Shown here: positions 9,313-20,039 of the stretch, piece after piece | How the letters are laid out: each line of letters opens with the position of its first letter | Numbering within the stretch: position 1 is the stretch's first letter | DNA from: Shinisaurus crocodilurus | Taxonomy: Eukaryota > Chordata > Lepidosauria > Squamata > Shinisauridae | Assembly (NCBI GenBank): GCA_021292165.1 | Contig: CM037888.1 | Location: forward strand, 28,137,140-28,201,139 | Length of the DNA: 64,000 nt | Direction of reading: 5' to 3' | Notes under the pieces: generated by a model | The model's input: the letters and a program-made list of their open reading frames with translations, nothing else | The model's database searches: none | Told to the model about the DNA's origin: nothing | Program-made: the position numbers and the translations under genes

Positions 9313-10361
9313 TAGATTGTCTCTACTTCTGTTTTCCAGTTTTGATTTGATTTTATTTATTTTTAAATGGAGGATCAACAATTGTCTGCCTGCTCCTTTC
9401 TTGTTCCCAGTGGTCCTAGGCGCACTGAAACCTGAAACTATCACATCAGCTGGCAGAGCCCAACTTGAATGTCTGCAAAAACCCTCTTCCTCCATATCGT
9501 CTTAAGACTCTGACCATGCAGACATGCCGACTACAACATCCGGTAACTTCCCCCCCTCCTATTCCACCCCCACCACCAGCCTAATTTTTGCAATATCTTG
9601 CCTAATCTAGAGATCCTGAAAGCTTGCATAATGTTTGTGACCTTTGAGTTGGCCTAATGAAGGTATTACACTATACAGATTTCAGAATTTGTCTACGTAT
9701 GTTCTTAGATGTGATATTAATCAGGGCTGGAACTTTCCTGTAAATGGCTGGCAACTGATGGCCGTGAACTTCTGTTCTGTCTGTGTCCTCATGGATTTAC
9801 AGTCTTTGCTATGTTTGCCTGCTGGCAAATAACAGCATGTAGAAATGAATGGCACAGTGATCTGAAGTGGGCCACGCCCCCTTTTTCGGCCATTCTGCGA
9901 CCCGAGGATACTCGCAAGGCACGTTCGCAACCGGCACGCGTCGAGCTGGAAGGCTGCAAATGAGCGGCATTGCAGCCTAACTGAAGATCTTGTGACTGCA
10001 AAGCAGCAAGCTGACATTTAGATTAGCTCAGTTTGACATGACCCTGACGGTTCAGATTGCACAAAGAGAAACTGTCTTTAGCCTTCAGCTGCTGCCACCT
10101 CTTTCTCTTGGGGCTCTTCATTGTTCTTTCAAAGTGCACTACACAGGCCAGCCCTGCACAGGTAACTGTATCCCTCCCTCCCTCCCCAAAAGGGTTTCCA
10201 TTTTAATTGTTAGCTGCTGTATCTCTGCATGGATAAGGTGCCCCACTTAAAGCACAGACCACATGGGGAAGTGGTCCTGTTTGCAACCAGTAATGAATTT
10301 GCTTCCTCTTTCTCCCTCAAAATTTTCTTTCAGTTATCTCAAAGTATTCATTGATTAAAAT
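9313..10361. other. Unique sequence with a CpG-containing block
   Basis: No repeat was recognised. Bases 9870-10110 are unique and hold several CpGs within 'gcaaccggcacgcgtcgagc', unusual in this otherwise CpG-poor window. They may be a conserved noncoding element. No coding signal was found. Confidence 0.25.
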
Positions 10362-10590
10362 ATTTCTTTATTTATTATATTTATATCCTCCATTTTTTCT
10401 CTTGCAAGGAACCCAAGGAAGCTTACATAATCCTCCATTTTATCCTCACAACAACCCTGTGAGGTAGGTTAGGCTGAGAGTCAGTGACTGGCCCAAAGTC
10501 ACCCATGTGAGCTTCATGGCTGAGTGGGGACTAGAACCTGGATCCCCCAAGTCTCAGTCCAACACTCTAACCAATATGCCATACTGCTGA
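10362..10590 (-). repeat. Sauria SINE
   Basis: A minus-strand copy with tRNA-like head, 'ctgggccagtcactgact' centre, 'cacagggttgttgtgagg' and a tail ending in ATAAATAAAG-like sequence. Confidence 0.88.
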
Positions 10591-10627
10591 ATATTCACCC
10601 AATACTTAATGCAAGTATTTAACATCC

Positions 10628-10912
10628 AATAATTTTATTTATTTATTTATTATATTATATTAATTATTTATTATATTAATTAATTAATTCTTATATTTAT
10701 ATCCTGCCTTTTTTCCTGCAAGGAACCCAGGGCAGCTTACATAATCCTCCTCCTCTCCATTTTATCCCCACAACAACCCTGTGAGGTAGTTTAGGCTGAA
10801 AGTCAGTGACTGGCCCAAAATCACCCAGTGAGCTTCGTGACCGAGTGGGGATTAGAACCTGAGTCTCCCGAGTCCCAGTCCAACACTCTCACCACCAGAC
10901 CACACTGGCTGT
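10628..10912 (-). repeat. Sauria SINE with long AT-rich tail
   Basis: This second minus-strand copy lies 37 bases after the previous one. The tail at 10628-10690 is an expanded TTAT/TAAT tract, probably grown from the SINE's own repeat tail. Confidence 0.88.
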
Positions 10913-11394
10913 CACACCACATTGGCTCTTGCTGATGTTACGTTTTTGTTTTTGGTTTTGTTTTTTTGTTTTGTTTTTAAATCAATATGCAATATTTGGC
11001 AGGTTCTGATAGCTGATGTAATGGTATTTTGCATTTGAAAGTATTTCAGTGCTGATGTACAGTAATATTTCATATATCTGTGTGTATTTGGTAGCTGATG
11101 TGCAATAGTGCTTTTAATATTTAATGTCTTGACAGCTTATGAGGCTTCAAATAATGCTGAAATCATAACAGTCAAGAGATGCCAAAAAGTTTAAAGCACT
11201 TGACTGCTGAGGTAAAAAAAAAAAATGCACTCTTGAAATGAACATCCGAAATGAGAAATTTCTCATCCAAAATGTGAATGAAAAATAGCAAGTTTTGAAT
11301 GTTTGTTTCAGCTCTACTCTACCGTGATCTCTTGTCTAACTCATTAGTAGGCTGGCTGCTTATATATCACCAAAGGCGGGGGGGGGGGGGGCAA
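10913..11394. other. Unassigned AT-rich stretch with a G run
   Basis: No gene was recognised. A homopolymer of about 14 G lies at 11378-11391. The inverted copy of unclassified repeat X1 begins just after it. Confidence 0.35.
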
Positions 11395-11725
11395 CTGAGG
11401 TAGAACTGCTTGCATAAATTCTACATATGCTAATTTATAGGCATAGATGCAAATTTAGAAATAATAAATTTAAATAGAAATGCCATCCATTTCACCAGAG
11501 TAAAAGGAAGACTGTGTGTCTGCTCAGTCCGTTGTCCAAGTGGTTACTATTGGTGGGCAACGTCACGACGACCCCTGCTCTCCCATTTTCTTAGGGTTCT
11601 TTATCTTTAAACTAAACTCAGACTGGTCAGCCCTTCAAAAAGAGGACACCTTCAAAAAGAGGACTGTCCTCTGACAGCCTTTCAAACAGAGGACTGTCCT
11701 CTGTAAAGTAGGACCCATGGCCAGC
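11395..11725 (-). repeat. Unclassified dispersed repeat X1 (inverted copy)
   Basis: On the minus strand it follows the copies at 17808 and 43298 block by block. Shared landmarks are 'gaggacagtcctctgttt', 'aaagataaagaaccct', 'ggacaacggactgagcag' and an AT-rich part near 'attagcatatg'. About 330 bases are shared. The family is not known to me. Confidence 0.7.
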
Positions 11726-11965
11726 CTATCCATCAGTTCAGCTTCCCAGCCTAGTTTTGGGGTGGAAACTACATTGGTTGTAATGATAGACAGCCTTTGT
11801 TGGGGAATGGGCTAAAATAATGTGACCTTATTGTGACCCTCAAACACGGCCATGTACTCCCTAGCAGAATCAGGAATTGCTGTATATTGTATTGTGGTGG
11901 TCCCATTCCTATCCTACTTATCAAGAAGAATGCAGAAGAGGATGCTGTGGAGAATTGTTCTACAA

Positions 11966-12101
11966 CAGGGCTCTCCAACCTTGGGTCCCCAGATGTTGCT
12001 GGCCTACAGCTCCCAGCATACCCAGCCAGCATGGCCAGTGGCAAGGGATTCTGGGAGCTGTAGTCCAGCAACATCTGGGAACCCAAGGTTGGAGAGCCCT
12101 G
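11966..12101. mobile_element. hAT-like palindromic MITE with perfect 8-bp target duplication
   Basis: The 136-bp element starts 'cagggctctccaacc' and ends with the exact complement 'ggttggagagccctg'. It is flanked by ttctacaa on both sides (11958-11965 and 12102-12109), a perfect 8-bp duplication. The interior is a near palindrome around 'agccagcatggcca'. Confidence 0.92.
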
Positions 12102-12258
12102 TTCTACAACTTGGGAACTGTCCTGGAGGGTGCCAGAGGTAAACCAAAGACAATGTGATAATACTGAAACAAAGAAGGCCTTACAAGCAACCCAAAATGC
12201 ACCTTTAGCCCAAACATGCATTTGGAGACCTTAATGTTTTACTATACATTTGTATGGT

Positions 12259-12281
12259 TGTGCTGCTGCTGCTGCTGCTGT
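12259..12281. repeat. (CTG)n microsatellite
   Basis: A run of about seven CTG units directly next to a LINE tail remnant. Confidence 0.9.
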
Positions 12282-12814
12282 GAGCCACCTTAGGTGGCGG
12301 TACCTCAGCCCCGTTTGCAGCACTCTGGGTGAGGCTGCAACATTAGGTCCGGCTCAGACCCAGAGCCACCACTTGAAGATAGACCCCAATGCTCAACAGC
12401 AAATGCTCAGCTTGAAATTGGAAGTGTTTGGGGGGGTTAAGGTAAAAGACGCTTCGAAATTGCCACCAATCCTCGCCTTTCTTTTGGCCACCACCACTTA
12501 TTTCACAGTAAGAGCCCTCCACTTGGCGAGACTCGGCTATATGTCATCATGTAGCATTATTCTGCAGGGACTTCGGGCGGGGAAATGGCAGCAGCCACCC
12601 ACCGAGAGGAATGTTACTACTGCTGCCAATAAGTTCGGCCAGCCGTACCTGAAAAACACCGGAATGACTCTCTCAATTTCACCGCATACAAACAGCGCCA
12701 TGAAATCCGTGGCGGGCATTTGGGCTCAGCCGTCACGCCCCGTAAATTTTGGCACTGCCACCTGATGTGACTGTGCCACCTCAATCTAGATGGAGAGGCG
12801 GGTAATAAATAAAA

Positions 12815-12859
<45 letters not shown>

Positions 12860-12860
12860 G
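12282..12860 (+). repeat. LINE 3' tail with (ATT)n, split by an unknown insert
   Basis: The left part 'tgtgagccacct' and the right part 'ccacctcaatctagatgg' followed by 'gaggcgggtaataaataaaa' together match an L2-type 3' UTR. The (ATT)n tail covers 12815-12860. The two parts are separated by the insert at 12291-12764. Confidence 0.6.
12291..12764. mobile_element. Unknown 474-bp insert with short inverted termini and a long open frame
   Basis: The insert starts 'taggtggcggtacc' and ends with 'ggcactgccacctg', imperfect inverted termini of about 13 bases. The flanks (tgtgagccacct left, tgtgactgtgccacct right) look like a diverged target duplication. The plus strand is open from 12250 to 12765 (171 codons) through the whole insert, but the peptide has no recognisable domain. 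Confidence 0.45.
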
Positions 12861-13518
12861 TGTACCATGGGGCGGGGGGGGGAGCAACAGATTCTGGGGC
12901 CAAAATGGACACAGGCATCCCTCACTTTCCAGCCTTAGATTCTTCCTCGCATTCAGAGATGGCCTTCTTCCCCTCCTCCTCCTCCCCGTGCCAGCGTTTA
13001 ACTGAAGAAAGCGCCAAGAAAAGGAAAGGCAGAGGGGGGGGGGAAGCATTCAAATGGGGGGGCAGCCAGGTCAAATGAATTGTTCACGGCTGGCTACAGT
13101 GCAGTACCTCTCCTGCAAAACTCAGCAAGCCATTGCCTCTCATGATGCACGGGGAGGGTTCGGGCACGGGGTGCGGAGAGAATGAAATGAAATGGATGAG
13201 GCAGGGCAGCTGGCAGATCTAGCTCTTTTACATGGTCTGGGCCATTTAGTTTCCCTATCTGATAACTCCAGAGTGAAGTTCTGCCCCATGGGCACCGGGT
13301 GAATTGTGGAACTCCTGCGGAGACCCTGCAGTCACACACTTGATTCCCCAGTTTATTGGCCAGCTGCCAGCTGCCCCGATCCAAGCCCCGGGAAGTGACA
13401 CTTCCTATCTTCGGAGAAGGGTCAGTCAGCTGTACAGCATTTCTCTGCCCTCAGCAGGTGTTTCAATGTCAACAGTATTAAAGCTTCAGATTTTCTGCTC
13501 ATTGCCAAGAGCAGCCCC

Positions 13519-13521
<3 letters not shown>
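12861..13521. other. Unique sequence, possible conserved block
   Basis: No repeat was recognised apart from G and GGA runs. Bases 13080-13340 are unique and moderately GC-rich, with a conserved-element look. Confidence 0.25.

Positions 13522-13556
<35 letters not shown>
13522..13556. repeat. (CT)n microsatellite
   Basis: An uninterrupted CT run of about 35 bases. Confidence 0.95.
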
Positions 13557-13562
<6 letters not shown>

Positions 13563-14064
13563 TAATTACATTTATAACCAGTGTCTACTAGCCAGTCAAG
13601 GGCTTGAATTGTCAGCAAGCTGAGCAGCTCACACAACTCCCACCTCAGCTTCATGGAAGGCAAGTTCAGAAGATAGGGGTGCTCGCTCTAGACCAGGGTT
13701 TCCCAAACTCCTGAAAATTTGCAGCTGGGCCAAATATTATAACATGACAAATACTGACAATATAATAAGAGATATGGATAAACACTTAATAACTATAGTC
13801 TTTTACCTATTATTGCATGGGAATTTAGGGAGAGGCAGAACATAAGGAGGATCAGAAAAGGAACATATAGATCTAGCATCAGAAAGAAACTAGTACTCCA
13901 AACAGTAGAGTGAAGTTTGAAGGCCTGAGTACAGGATACAGGAGAGCAAAGAAAAATACTGAGGGTTCAGCACCAGTCAAGGTTTTCAATTTTCAATTTT
14001 GAGATCCAAACCCTGAGAGGGAGGAGAGTCATGGTTACATGACTGTTTGTAAAGAAGACTTTTC
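13557..14064. other. Unassigned stretch
   Basis: A hAT-like start 'cagggtttcccaaact' occurs at about 13694, but no matching right end was found. Nothing else was recognised. Confidence 0.3.
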
Positions 14065-14104
14065 ACCCATGTTTTATTTATTTATTTATTTATTTATTTT
14101 ATAT
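14065..14104. repeat. (TTTA)n microsatellite
   Basis: TTTA tetranucleotide run of the kind left by SINE tails, but no SINE body adjoins it. Confidence 0.85.
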
Positions 14105-14311
14105 AATAATGTTTATTTTTACACTGTATTTATTGTTAATGCTGTGTGTGTATACACTCACACACACATAGTTAGTTGTATTTATTGATTTGGGGTTTTC
14201 TTTTTCCCTCAGGCTTCCCTAAATGCAATACATAAATTCAAAGATTTCTGTGCTTAAAATACTGCAGTTTTGTGTGTTTCCTCTAATAACTTTTGTACAT
14301 GACTATGCCCT

Positions 14312-14402
14312 TTGCTTGCCTGGCCATACCCTTGGCCACACTCTCATGTTGCCTGGCCACACCCTCTTGATCACACCTTCATGTTGCTTAACCATACCTC
14401 TT
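14312..14402. repeat. Short imperfect tandem repeat
   Basis: Three imperfect units of roughly 25 to 35 bases share 'tgttgcctggccacaccctc'-like sequence. Confidence 0.55.
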
Positions 14403-14477
14403 ACAAATTCACATGTGTGTCCCTATTTTCATCTGTGAAATGTTTGAGGGTATGCAAGTTGTTTCAGGTTTTGTACA

Positions 14478-14545
14478 CTAGTGCCAGGACCTTAAACCTG
14501 GCCCAGTAGTGGATAGGCAGCCAGTGCAGTTCCCTCAGCGAAGGA
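14478..14545 (-). repeat. LINE L2-type fragment
   Basis: The stretch 'ggcagccagtgcagttcc' with its flanks resembles the antisense L2 coding sequence upstream of the LDYC motif. It is only about 70 bases, so the call is weak. Confidence 0.45.
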
Positions 14546-14645
14546 ATTTCATGCTGAAAACACTTCACTCTTATACCCATCTTCCTCTTTCTTAGAGAAT
14601 ATAGGAATTAAGCACCCTCAGTGGAGCCCAGCATTCTCCCATCAT

Positions 14646-14811
14646 TTCATAGAATCATAGAATCATAGAAAAGTAGAGTTGACCTACAAGGTAGATGGCC
14701 TACAAGGCCATCGAGTCCAACCCCCTGCTCAATGCAGGAATCCAGGTCAAAGCATCCCTGACAGATGGCTGTCCAGCTGCACCTTGAATGCCTCCAGAGT
14801 GGGAAAGTGAG
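14646..14811 (-). repeat. CR1 LINE 3' end
   Basis: The minus strand carries the young CR1 3' terminal region from the C-terminal codons (FKVQLDSHLSGML) to the TCTATGATTCTATG end. A small local duplication or indel occurs around 'gacctacaaggtagatggcc'. Confidence 0.88.
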
Positions 14812-15059
14812 GCAAGCTCACTGCAGTGACTCAGGAAGAGATGCAACAGAGAGCCTCCTCAGAATGAATTGTTTGTTTCTTTATTTACTACAAAAATAAG
14901 TTTGACATCCCCCCATTTTCACACCCAGTACCATCACATAGCATCCTCAAACATAGCCCAGCACTGACAACTGCCATAAAACCTCCTTTTTTGTTTCTTT
15001 CTTTGTTTAGTGTGTGCGTGTTTAAACCTTCTTACAAGCCCCTGGTGGTAGCCATGTTC

Positions 15060-15440
15060 AGAGGCAGTGCTTGGTACAAAAAGGATCCAGGGATCAGGCC
15101 CACAGGACAAAAAAAATGCACAAATCTGCACATGCTAATTTACATATGCTCTAAAGTCTCTCTGTGTGTGAGTGTGTCTTTAAAGACCCCTGTTTCCTAA
15201 GATCACCCCTATTTGTGAGAAGGGATGTATGGACAGGGGAGAGGAGGGCATCTGATTTCAGGGGAAAAAAACCTCAGGCAAAAAGATTCAAGTGGATGGG
15301 GGAAGCAGGAGGTGAAGTACATATGGGCAAAAAGCCAGAGAATCCAGCAGGAACAGATGCAACAGAGATCATCAGGACCCCTGAACCTTCATTTCAGCAA
15401 GTGCCCCTGCCCGGATAGCAGGGTGGTGCGGCAGATGGCC
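15060..15440 (+). repeat. Unclassified dispersed repeat X2
   Basis: About 380 bases match 39522-39898 in the same orientation. Shared blocks are 'gggatcaggcccacag', 'gctaatttacatatgct', 'aaaacctcaggca' and 'tttcagcaagtgcccctg'. The family is not known to me, and no terminal repeats were found. Confidence 0.7.
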
Positions 15441-15999
15441 TCCCAGAGATCTGGGGCTCCAAATGAAAGATTTGGGGCTCCATCCCTAGTGGTCCTTCCC
15501 CTAACACAGCCTATGGCCATGTTTCTCGCGTAAGCAACCACTATACCACCAACGATCAGCCGCCGGGCCGGATAAAAAGACAAGGTGGGCCGGATTTTAG
15601 AAAAATGAGGGCTAAGTAAAAATAATAAAAATGAGCACTGGTTACCATGTATATGCCCAGCTAGCTGCCTCCAACTATAAAATGGTTTGGATTTTTTTTT
15701 TAAGCCCATGCTTGCCCAGGTGCTGATACCAGGCCTGTTTGCCACTGCCCCGATCAATTGTCACATTGGTAGACATCAGCCCCAGTGGGCCCTGCTGGGG
15801 CAGATGAGCCTTGGTAGCTGCCTGAGCTTGCCAGGCGCTGATGCTGGGCCTGGCAGAATATTATCCCTTGATTTCCCAGTCACAGAATCCCAACTCTTCC
15901 TTTCCTCTGGCGTTCCACTTGCCAGTATGAAAAGATCACAGCCTGAAGCAATGTGGCTCCAGGCCAGAAGCCTGTGTATTTCTACAGCCCTTCTGAGGA
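15441..15999. other. Unassigned stretch with a local duplication
   Basis: A phrase near 15708 ('gcttgcccaggtgctgatac') recurs in altered form near 15826. No gene was recognised. Confidence 0.3.
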
Positions 16000-16245
16000 T
16001 AACTTTAGTTAAACATTGTTGCGCTACAGTAGATGGTTGCCAGAGTTCCCGGCAGGAAAGCTGTGGAGAATATTGGCTGATCTCCGCACGGCACAGCGGT
16101 GCGCTCATCTAACTCATTTCCCATGTTCAGATCGAAGGGGGATAACAATTATGATAAAGCTATCGCATCCCGGGGCTGCTCATGAAACCAAATGGGAGAG
16201 GGCTTGGCTGGCTATTTGTTATGTGCAGCTGTACAAATTCCAGTT
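16000..16245. promoter_or_regulatory. Candidate conserved noncoding element
   Basis: Unique sequence with no repeat features, containing 'aacaattatgataaagc', 'gctatttgttatgtgc' and an E-box-like 'gcagctg'. The texture resembles vertebrate enhancers, but conservation was not tested. Confidence 0.28.
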
Positions 16246-16246
16246 G

Positions 16247-16251
<5 letters not shown>

Positions 16252-16292
<41 letters not shown>
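16252..16292. repeat. (GA)n microsatellite
   Basis: An uninterrupted GA run of about 40 bases. Confidence 0.95.
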
Positions 16293-16296
<4 letters not shown>

Positions 16297-17096
16297 CTTC
16301 TTTAAAGGAGAAAATTAAGGAAGTAAAATGAATCAACAAAATGTTCACAACTCTCTCTTTTTTGGCTTTCTTGTAATGCACATTAAGTGGCAAGAGAAAA
16401 ACAAATCACATTATCTCATCAGCAACCAAATTCCTTTTTATCAAATCTGCTTGGAACCATCAGACCCTGCCCAGTACATTGAATGTTTAAGAAACAAATC
16501 AAGAGACTTCTGATGACTCACACACCTATCTTACATGTAACATGGCCTACTGCACGCCTTTCCCCTCCCCAAAAGTAAGAGGATGCCAAACCTCCAAAAG
16601 TAGTCCAGAAGTTCCATTGTTAATCTTGGGAATGCTGCAGTTTCCACAGGAGCTTCTCCCCTCCAAACACACACACACACACACTGACACACACACCTTT
16701 TTCTTTTCTTTTTTGCTATTAACTTCTTTTTTCTTAGATGCTAACAATGCTACCAAAATATAATAGACTTGAGATTAACAAAATGATTGTTTGCAATTAC
16801 AGGAGAAAATAGGAACATTAGATAAATCGTGGAGATGGAACTGCTTCATACATGTGTGCTCATCATTTGCTGACTGCAGCTTCAAGCTCATGTGAATGGG
16901 ACATCAGCTCTTGCTACCCCCCTAATGCAACTTTTGTACCATCTTCCACATGGTGCTGTTCAATGGAATAAATGTACAAATTCATCTGGCAGTCATCAAG
17001 GGTACAGTAATCAAGCACAGAGAATGGAAGTGAGGTATATACTTTTTTAAATCCGGTCTTAGATGCCTCCTACCCTGGATAACACCCAGTTATGGA
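16293..17096. other. Unassigned stretch with a (CA)n tract
   Basis: A (CA)n run lies at 16668-16697. No gene or interspersed repeat was recognised. Confidence 0.35.
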
Positions 17097-17325
17097 GGAA
17101 CTGTTGGGTTTTGCATAGGCAGAACGAGATTACCACCTGACATCGGGATTGTCACCTGACCTGGTGGGTGTTACTTGAGTTCAAGTATACAGGGCCTTTG
17201 GTCAGGAGACATAGTCTCGAGGTGACATGACTCAGCAGCCTTGAACAGATTTGGGGTAAACATGTTGATGAGTAGGTTGTGCAACTGGGTGAGTAATATC
17301 CTATTCATAGATGCAGGGTCTGGGG

Positions 17326-17332
17326 TATATAA
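17326..17332 (+). promoter_or_regulatory. TATA box of the solo LTR
   Basis: TATATAA lies about 225 bases from the LTR start and about 190 bases before the AATAAA, a normal spacing within an LTR. Confidence 0.7.
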
Positions 17333-17517
17333 GCTAGCACACTTGCTTGCTTCCGTCATTCCTCTTCATCTCTCTCTGCTGCTTGTTCGTCTCGACATGT
17401 ATTGTCTTGGACTTCACTTCATCTAGCCTTACCACTGGGGTATAGGACTTGAGTCTGCCATGATGTAGTGAGTAGAGATGCATTGATTGCCTTAATCCCA
17501 TGTAATTGGGTCTTACA

Positions 17518-17523
17518 AATAAA
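17518..17523 (+). terminator. Polyadenylation signal of the solo LTR
   Basis: AATAAA inside the LTR downstream of the TATA box, in the place expected for the end of R. Confidence 0.7.
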
Positions 17524-17807
17524 CTCTTTAATCTTTATTAACTGCTGTTATCTCCTCCTTCCACTTGCGTGACTGGGACTGAGGGTCATTGGCTAAGGGA
17601 GCTTTTGAACCTGGGTCAGTCCAACTCTCACAGGAACCAGCAATGTCATGGAGGAAAAAGGAAGACAGAGACATAGGAATATATCACTTTTAAAATCATA
17701 TGACTAAATAATTATCTTGCTGTTTTAATTTGTGTTCAAGATGGCATACCCAAGAGGGTGCTCTCATAGGAACATGTTTTATACCATATCAGGCTATTTG
17801 TCCCACA

Positions 17808-18165
17808 GAGGGCAGTCCTCTTTTTGAAGGCATCCTCTGTCTGAAGGGCGGCCCAGTCCAGGTCCAACTTAAACAGAAAGGACCATACAGAAGGAGAGAA
17901 CAGGCCTTGACATTGCCCATCCGCAGTGAGCACCTGGACAGCAGACTGAGCAAGGCACACAGCTCCCCTGGTCACAGTCTTCCCAACTAGGGTGAGATGT
18001 ACCGTATTTCTATTTAAATCCTAGCTATTATTTCTCAGTGTGCAGCTCTACGTACAAATTAGCTGACCCAAGTTGTATGCAAATCTGCATCCCACTGTGC
18101 CCTCCTTTTCTTAGCGATTCATTTCCTCCTTTTTGGTGATGCGTAAGTGGCCGCCCTAATGGGGC
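17808..18165 (+). repeat. Unclassified dispersed repeat X1
   Basis: Shares about 300 bases with 43298-43600 and, inverted, with 11395-11725. Landmarks are 'catcctctgtctgaaggg', 'gagcacctggacagcaga' and 'cctttttggtgatgcgtaag' near the 3' side. No coding sequence was seen. Confidence 0.75.
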
Positions 18166-18206
18166 AGAGGAACCAGCAAAGGAATGAACCTCGGTATGTA
18201 GGGTAA

Positions 18207-18434
18207 GTTTATTTATTTATTTATTTATTATATTTATACCCCACCTTTTTTCCTACAAGGAACCCAAGGCGGCTTACATAATCCTCCTCCTCCTCTCCAT
18301 GTTATCCTCACAACAACCCTGTGAGGTAGGTTAGGCTGAGAGTCAGTGACTGGCCCAAAGTCACCCAGTGAGTTTCATGGCTGAGCAGGGACTAGAACCC
18401 GGATCGCCTGAGTCCCAGTCCAACACTCTCAGCA
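18207..18434 (-). repeat. Sauria SINE, head truncated
   Basis: A minus-strand copy with ATAAATAAATAAA tail, 'ggaaaaaaggtggggtat', 'cacagggttgttgtgagg' and 'ccgggttctagtccctgc'. The extreme tRNA-like 5' end is missing at about 18434. Confidence 0.88.
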
Positions 18435-19140
18435 AGATGTTGTGGAGAGGGAGGATGGTGCTCAGAACGGGGTTGCTGCTGTGCCTTCAAAGGGTAAGAT
18501 CTATTTCCCCACCTGCACAAAGGCTGCAGGCCTGGCAAAACCTGTAAAGGGCTTTCCCATTCTTTGAAAAGACTAATGAACACTATAACTCTTAAGAGGC
18601 TCATGATTCTGTCCGGCATTGGCTTTAATACAACCTACACTCATTTCAGTATATCCTGGCTAGAGCAGAGCCCTGGGGATTGGACACCGGCTCGGTGCTT
18701 CCTCCCGCCCCCATCTGGTCAGCCCAATGCGAAAGGCCTATTTCTAGGTCAACCATTGAAAAGCTCTTGCTGTCAGATGTGTTTCTCCTTTCCGCCGTGG
18801 CACTCGTACAGCTGCACACACACACCCCATGCCTTGCTTTCGAAATTTTAAGCTACCTCCTTGTCATTCATTTGTCTCTGAAAGGACCTTAATACTCATT
18901 TCGCTTCTGAAAATGGTTCACATGTTAGGAGGCAAGTAAGTAGGTGTGTTGGGTCGCTAGCTGGCATTTAGCAAATTAGCTTGCATGATCAACAATCTTT
19001 ACAGTATGTTGAACTGAAGAAAAACAAAAGGATGAGTGGATGGCCTTTCCTTCACTGAAGGATTTGATATGAGACAATTTGCAAAGGGGAAGATTGGGTG
19101 GGTGGGTGGCGTTTTTCCTGCAAAAGCATTAAAAACAGGT
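18435..19140. other. Unassigned stretch
   Basis: No gene or repeat was recognised. Confidence 0.3.
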
Positions 19141-19560
19141 CCGAGTTAAGTTATCGTTCTTAAATGCACATTAATTAGAGATTGAATTGTGCTTTGCAAA
19201 GACAGATGCATCTGGGCTGGGGGAGCAGACGGTGTGTGTGGGGGGGTCATGTATAAATCGTCTCCCAAGGACTCTGGTGAAATTTCCATAGCATTCCCCA
19301 TATGACACTGATGTGTGAAAATTGACACGAAGATCTGAAAATTGGGATGGAGGGAGCCCAAGCATAAAATAACTTCAATTTTGCGCTCTCTTTACCTCTC
19401 AGAGGAATAGCGCGGCGGACTGACCAACACAACACAAACAAGCGAAGGCGAGAGAGAGAGAGAAGAGAAGGGGTGGGGGAAACCTTGTGGAGAAGGATAG
19501 GAGTTATTAAACAGAAAACACTCTCCTCACTCACGGAGAGAAAGGATGATCAATGGATTT
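19141..19560. promoter_or_regulatory. Candidate conserved noncoding element
   Basis: Unique sequence with AT-rich homeodomain-like cores ('cacattaattagagattg') and 'gctttgcaaagacagatgca'. A role is inferred from texture only. Confidence 0.25.
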
Positions 19561-19710
19561 AGTCAGCGAGAAATTCAAGCAGAAAATTGCTGCTGTTTTT
19601 TATCTGAGAGGCAAGAAGTTTAACCAAAGAAGAATTCTCTTTTCAGGTTTTCTTGAAAGCAAAACAAAACAAAACAAAGCAATTCCTGAGCGGGGGTAAG
19701 GTGTAAGAGT

Positions 19711-19792
19711 GCAATCCTGTACGTACCTACTCAGAACTAAGTCCCCTTGAGTTCAGTGGGGATGACTCTGGGGTAAGTGGGTATAAGATTGC
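19711..19792. repeat. Short palindromic 'GCAATCCTAT' element
   Basis: Starts 'gcaatcctgtacgtaccta' and ends 'gtgggtataagattgc', with the palindromic layout of the copies at 6611 and 40653. Confidence 0.65.
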
Positions 19793-19914
19793 AGCTTTTC
19801 GGAAGGGGAAAGAAGGGTGCATAAGTTTAAGATAAGAACATACCAAAGGCTGGCTGGGAAAACTATAGGCCATAGGAGAGAACGGTGTCCCCAGAACTCC
19901 TGTAGTTTGAGGGG

Positions 19915-19918
<4 letters not shown>

Positions 19919-19956
<38 letters not shown>

Positions 19957-19974
19957 ATGTGTGTGTATGTATAT
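19919..19974. repeat. (GT)n microsatellite
   Basis: A GT run of about 35 bases, then imperfect GTGT/GTAT units. Confidence 0.93.
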
Positions 19975-20039
19975 ACACAAATACATGCTCACACACATTT
20001 GTATATGTATACATATGTGCATGTAATTTTAAAAAATAA

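Larger units (their letters stand above)
17102..17632 (+). mobile_element. Solo LTR of an endogenous retrovirus or LTR retrotransposon
   Basis: The 531-bp unit begins TGTTGGG and ends CTCACA, the canonical TG...CA. It is flanked by ggaac on both sides (17097-17101 and 17633-17637), a perfect 5-bp target duplication. A TATATAA box at 17326-17332 is followed by a pyrimidine-rich stretch fitting a transcription start. AATAAA lies at 17518-17523, so U3, R and U5 run in plus orientation. No internal coding region remains, as expected after recombination between two LTRs. Confidence 0.9.

Noticed and set aside
13694..13980. hAT element starting at 'cagggtttcccaaact'
   Set aside because: No matching right terminal repeat or target duplication was found.
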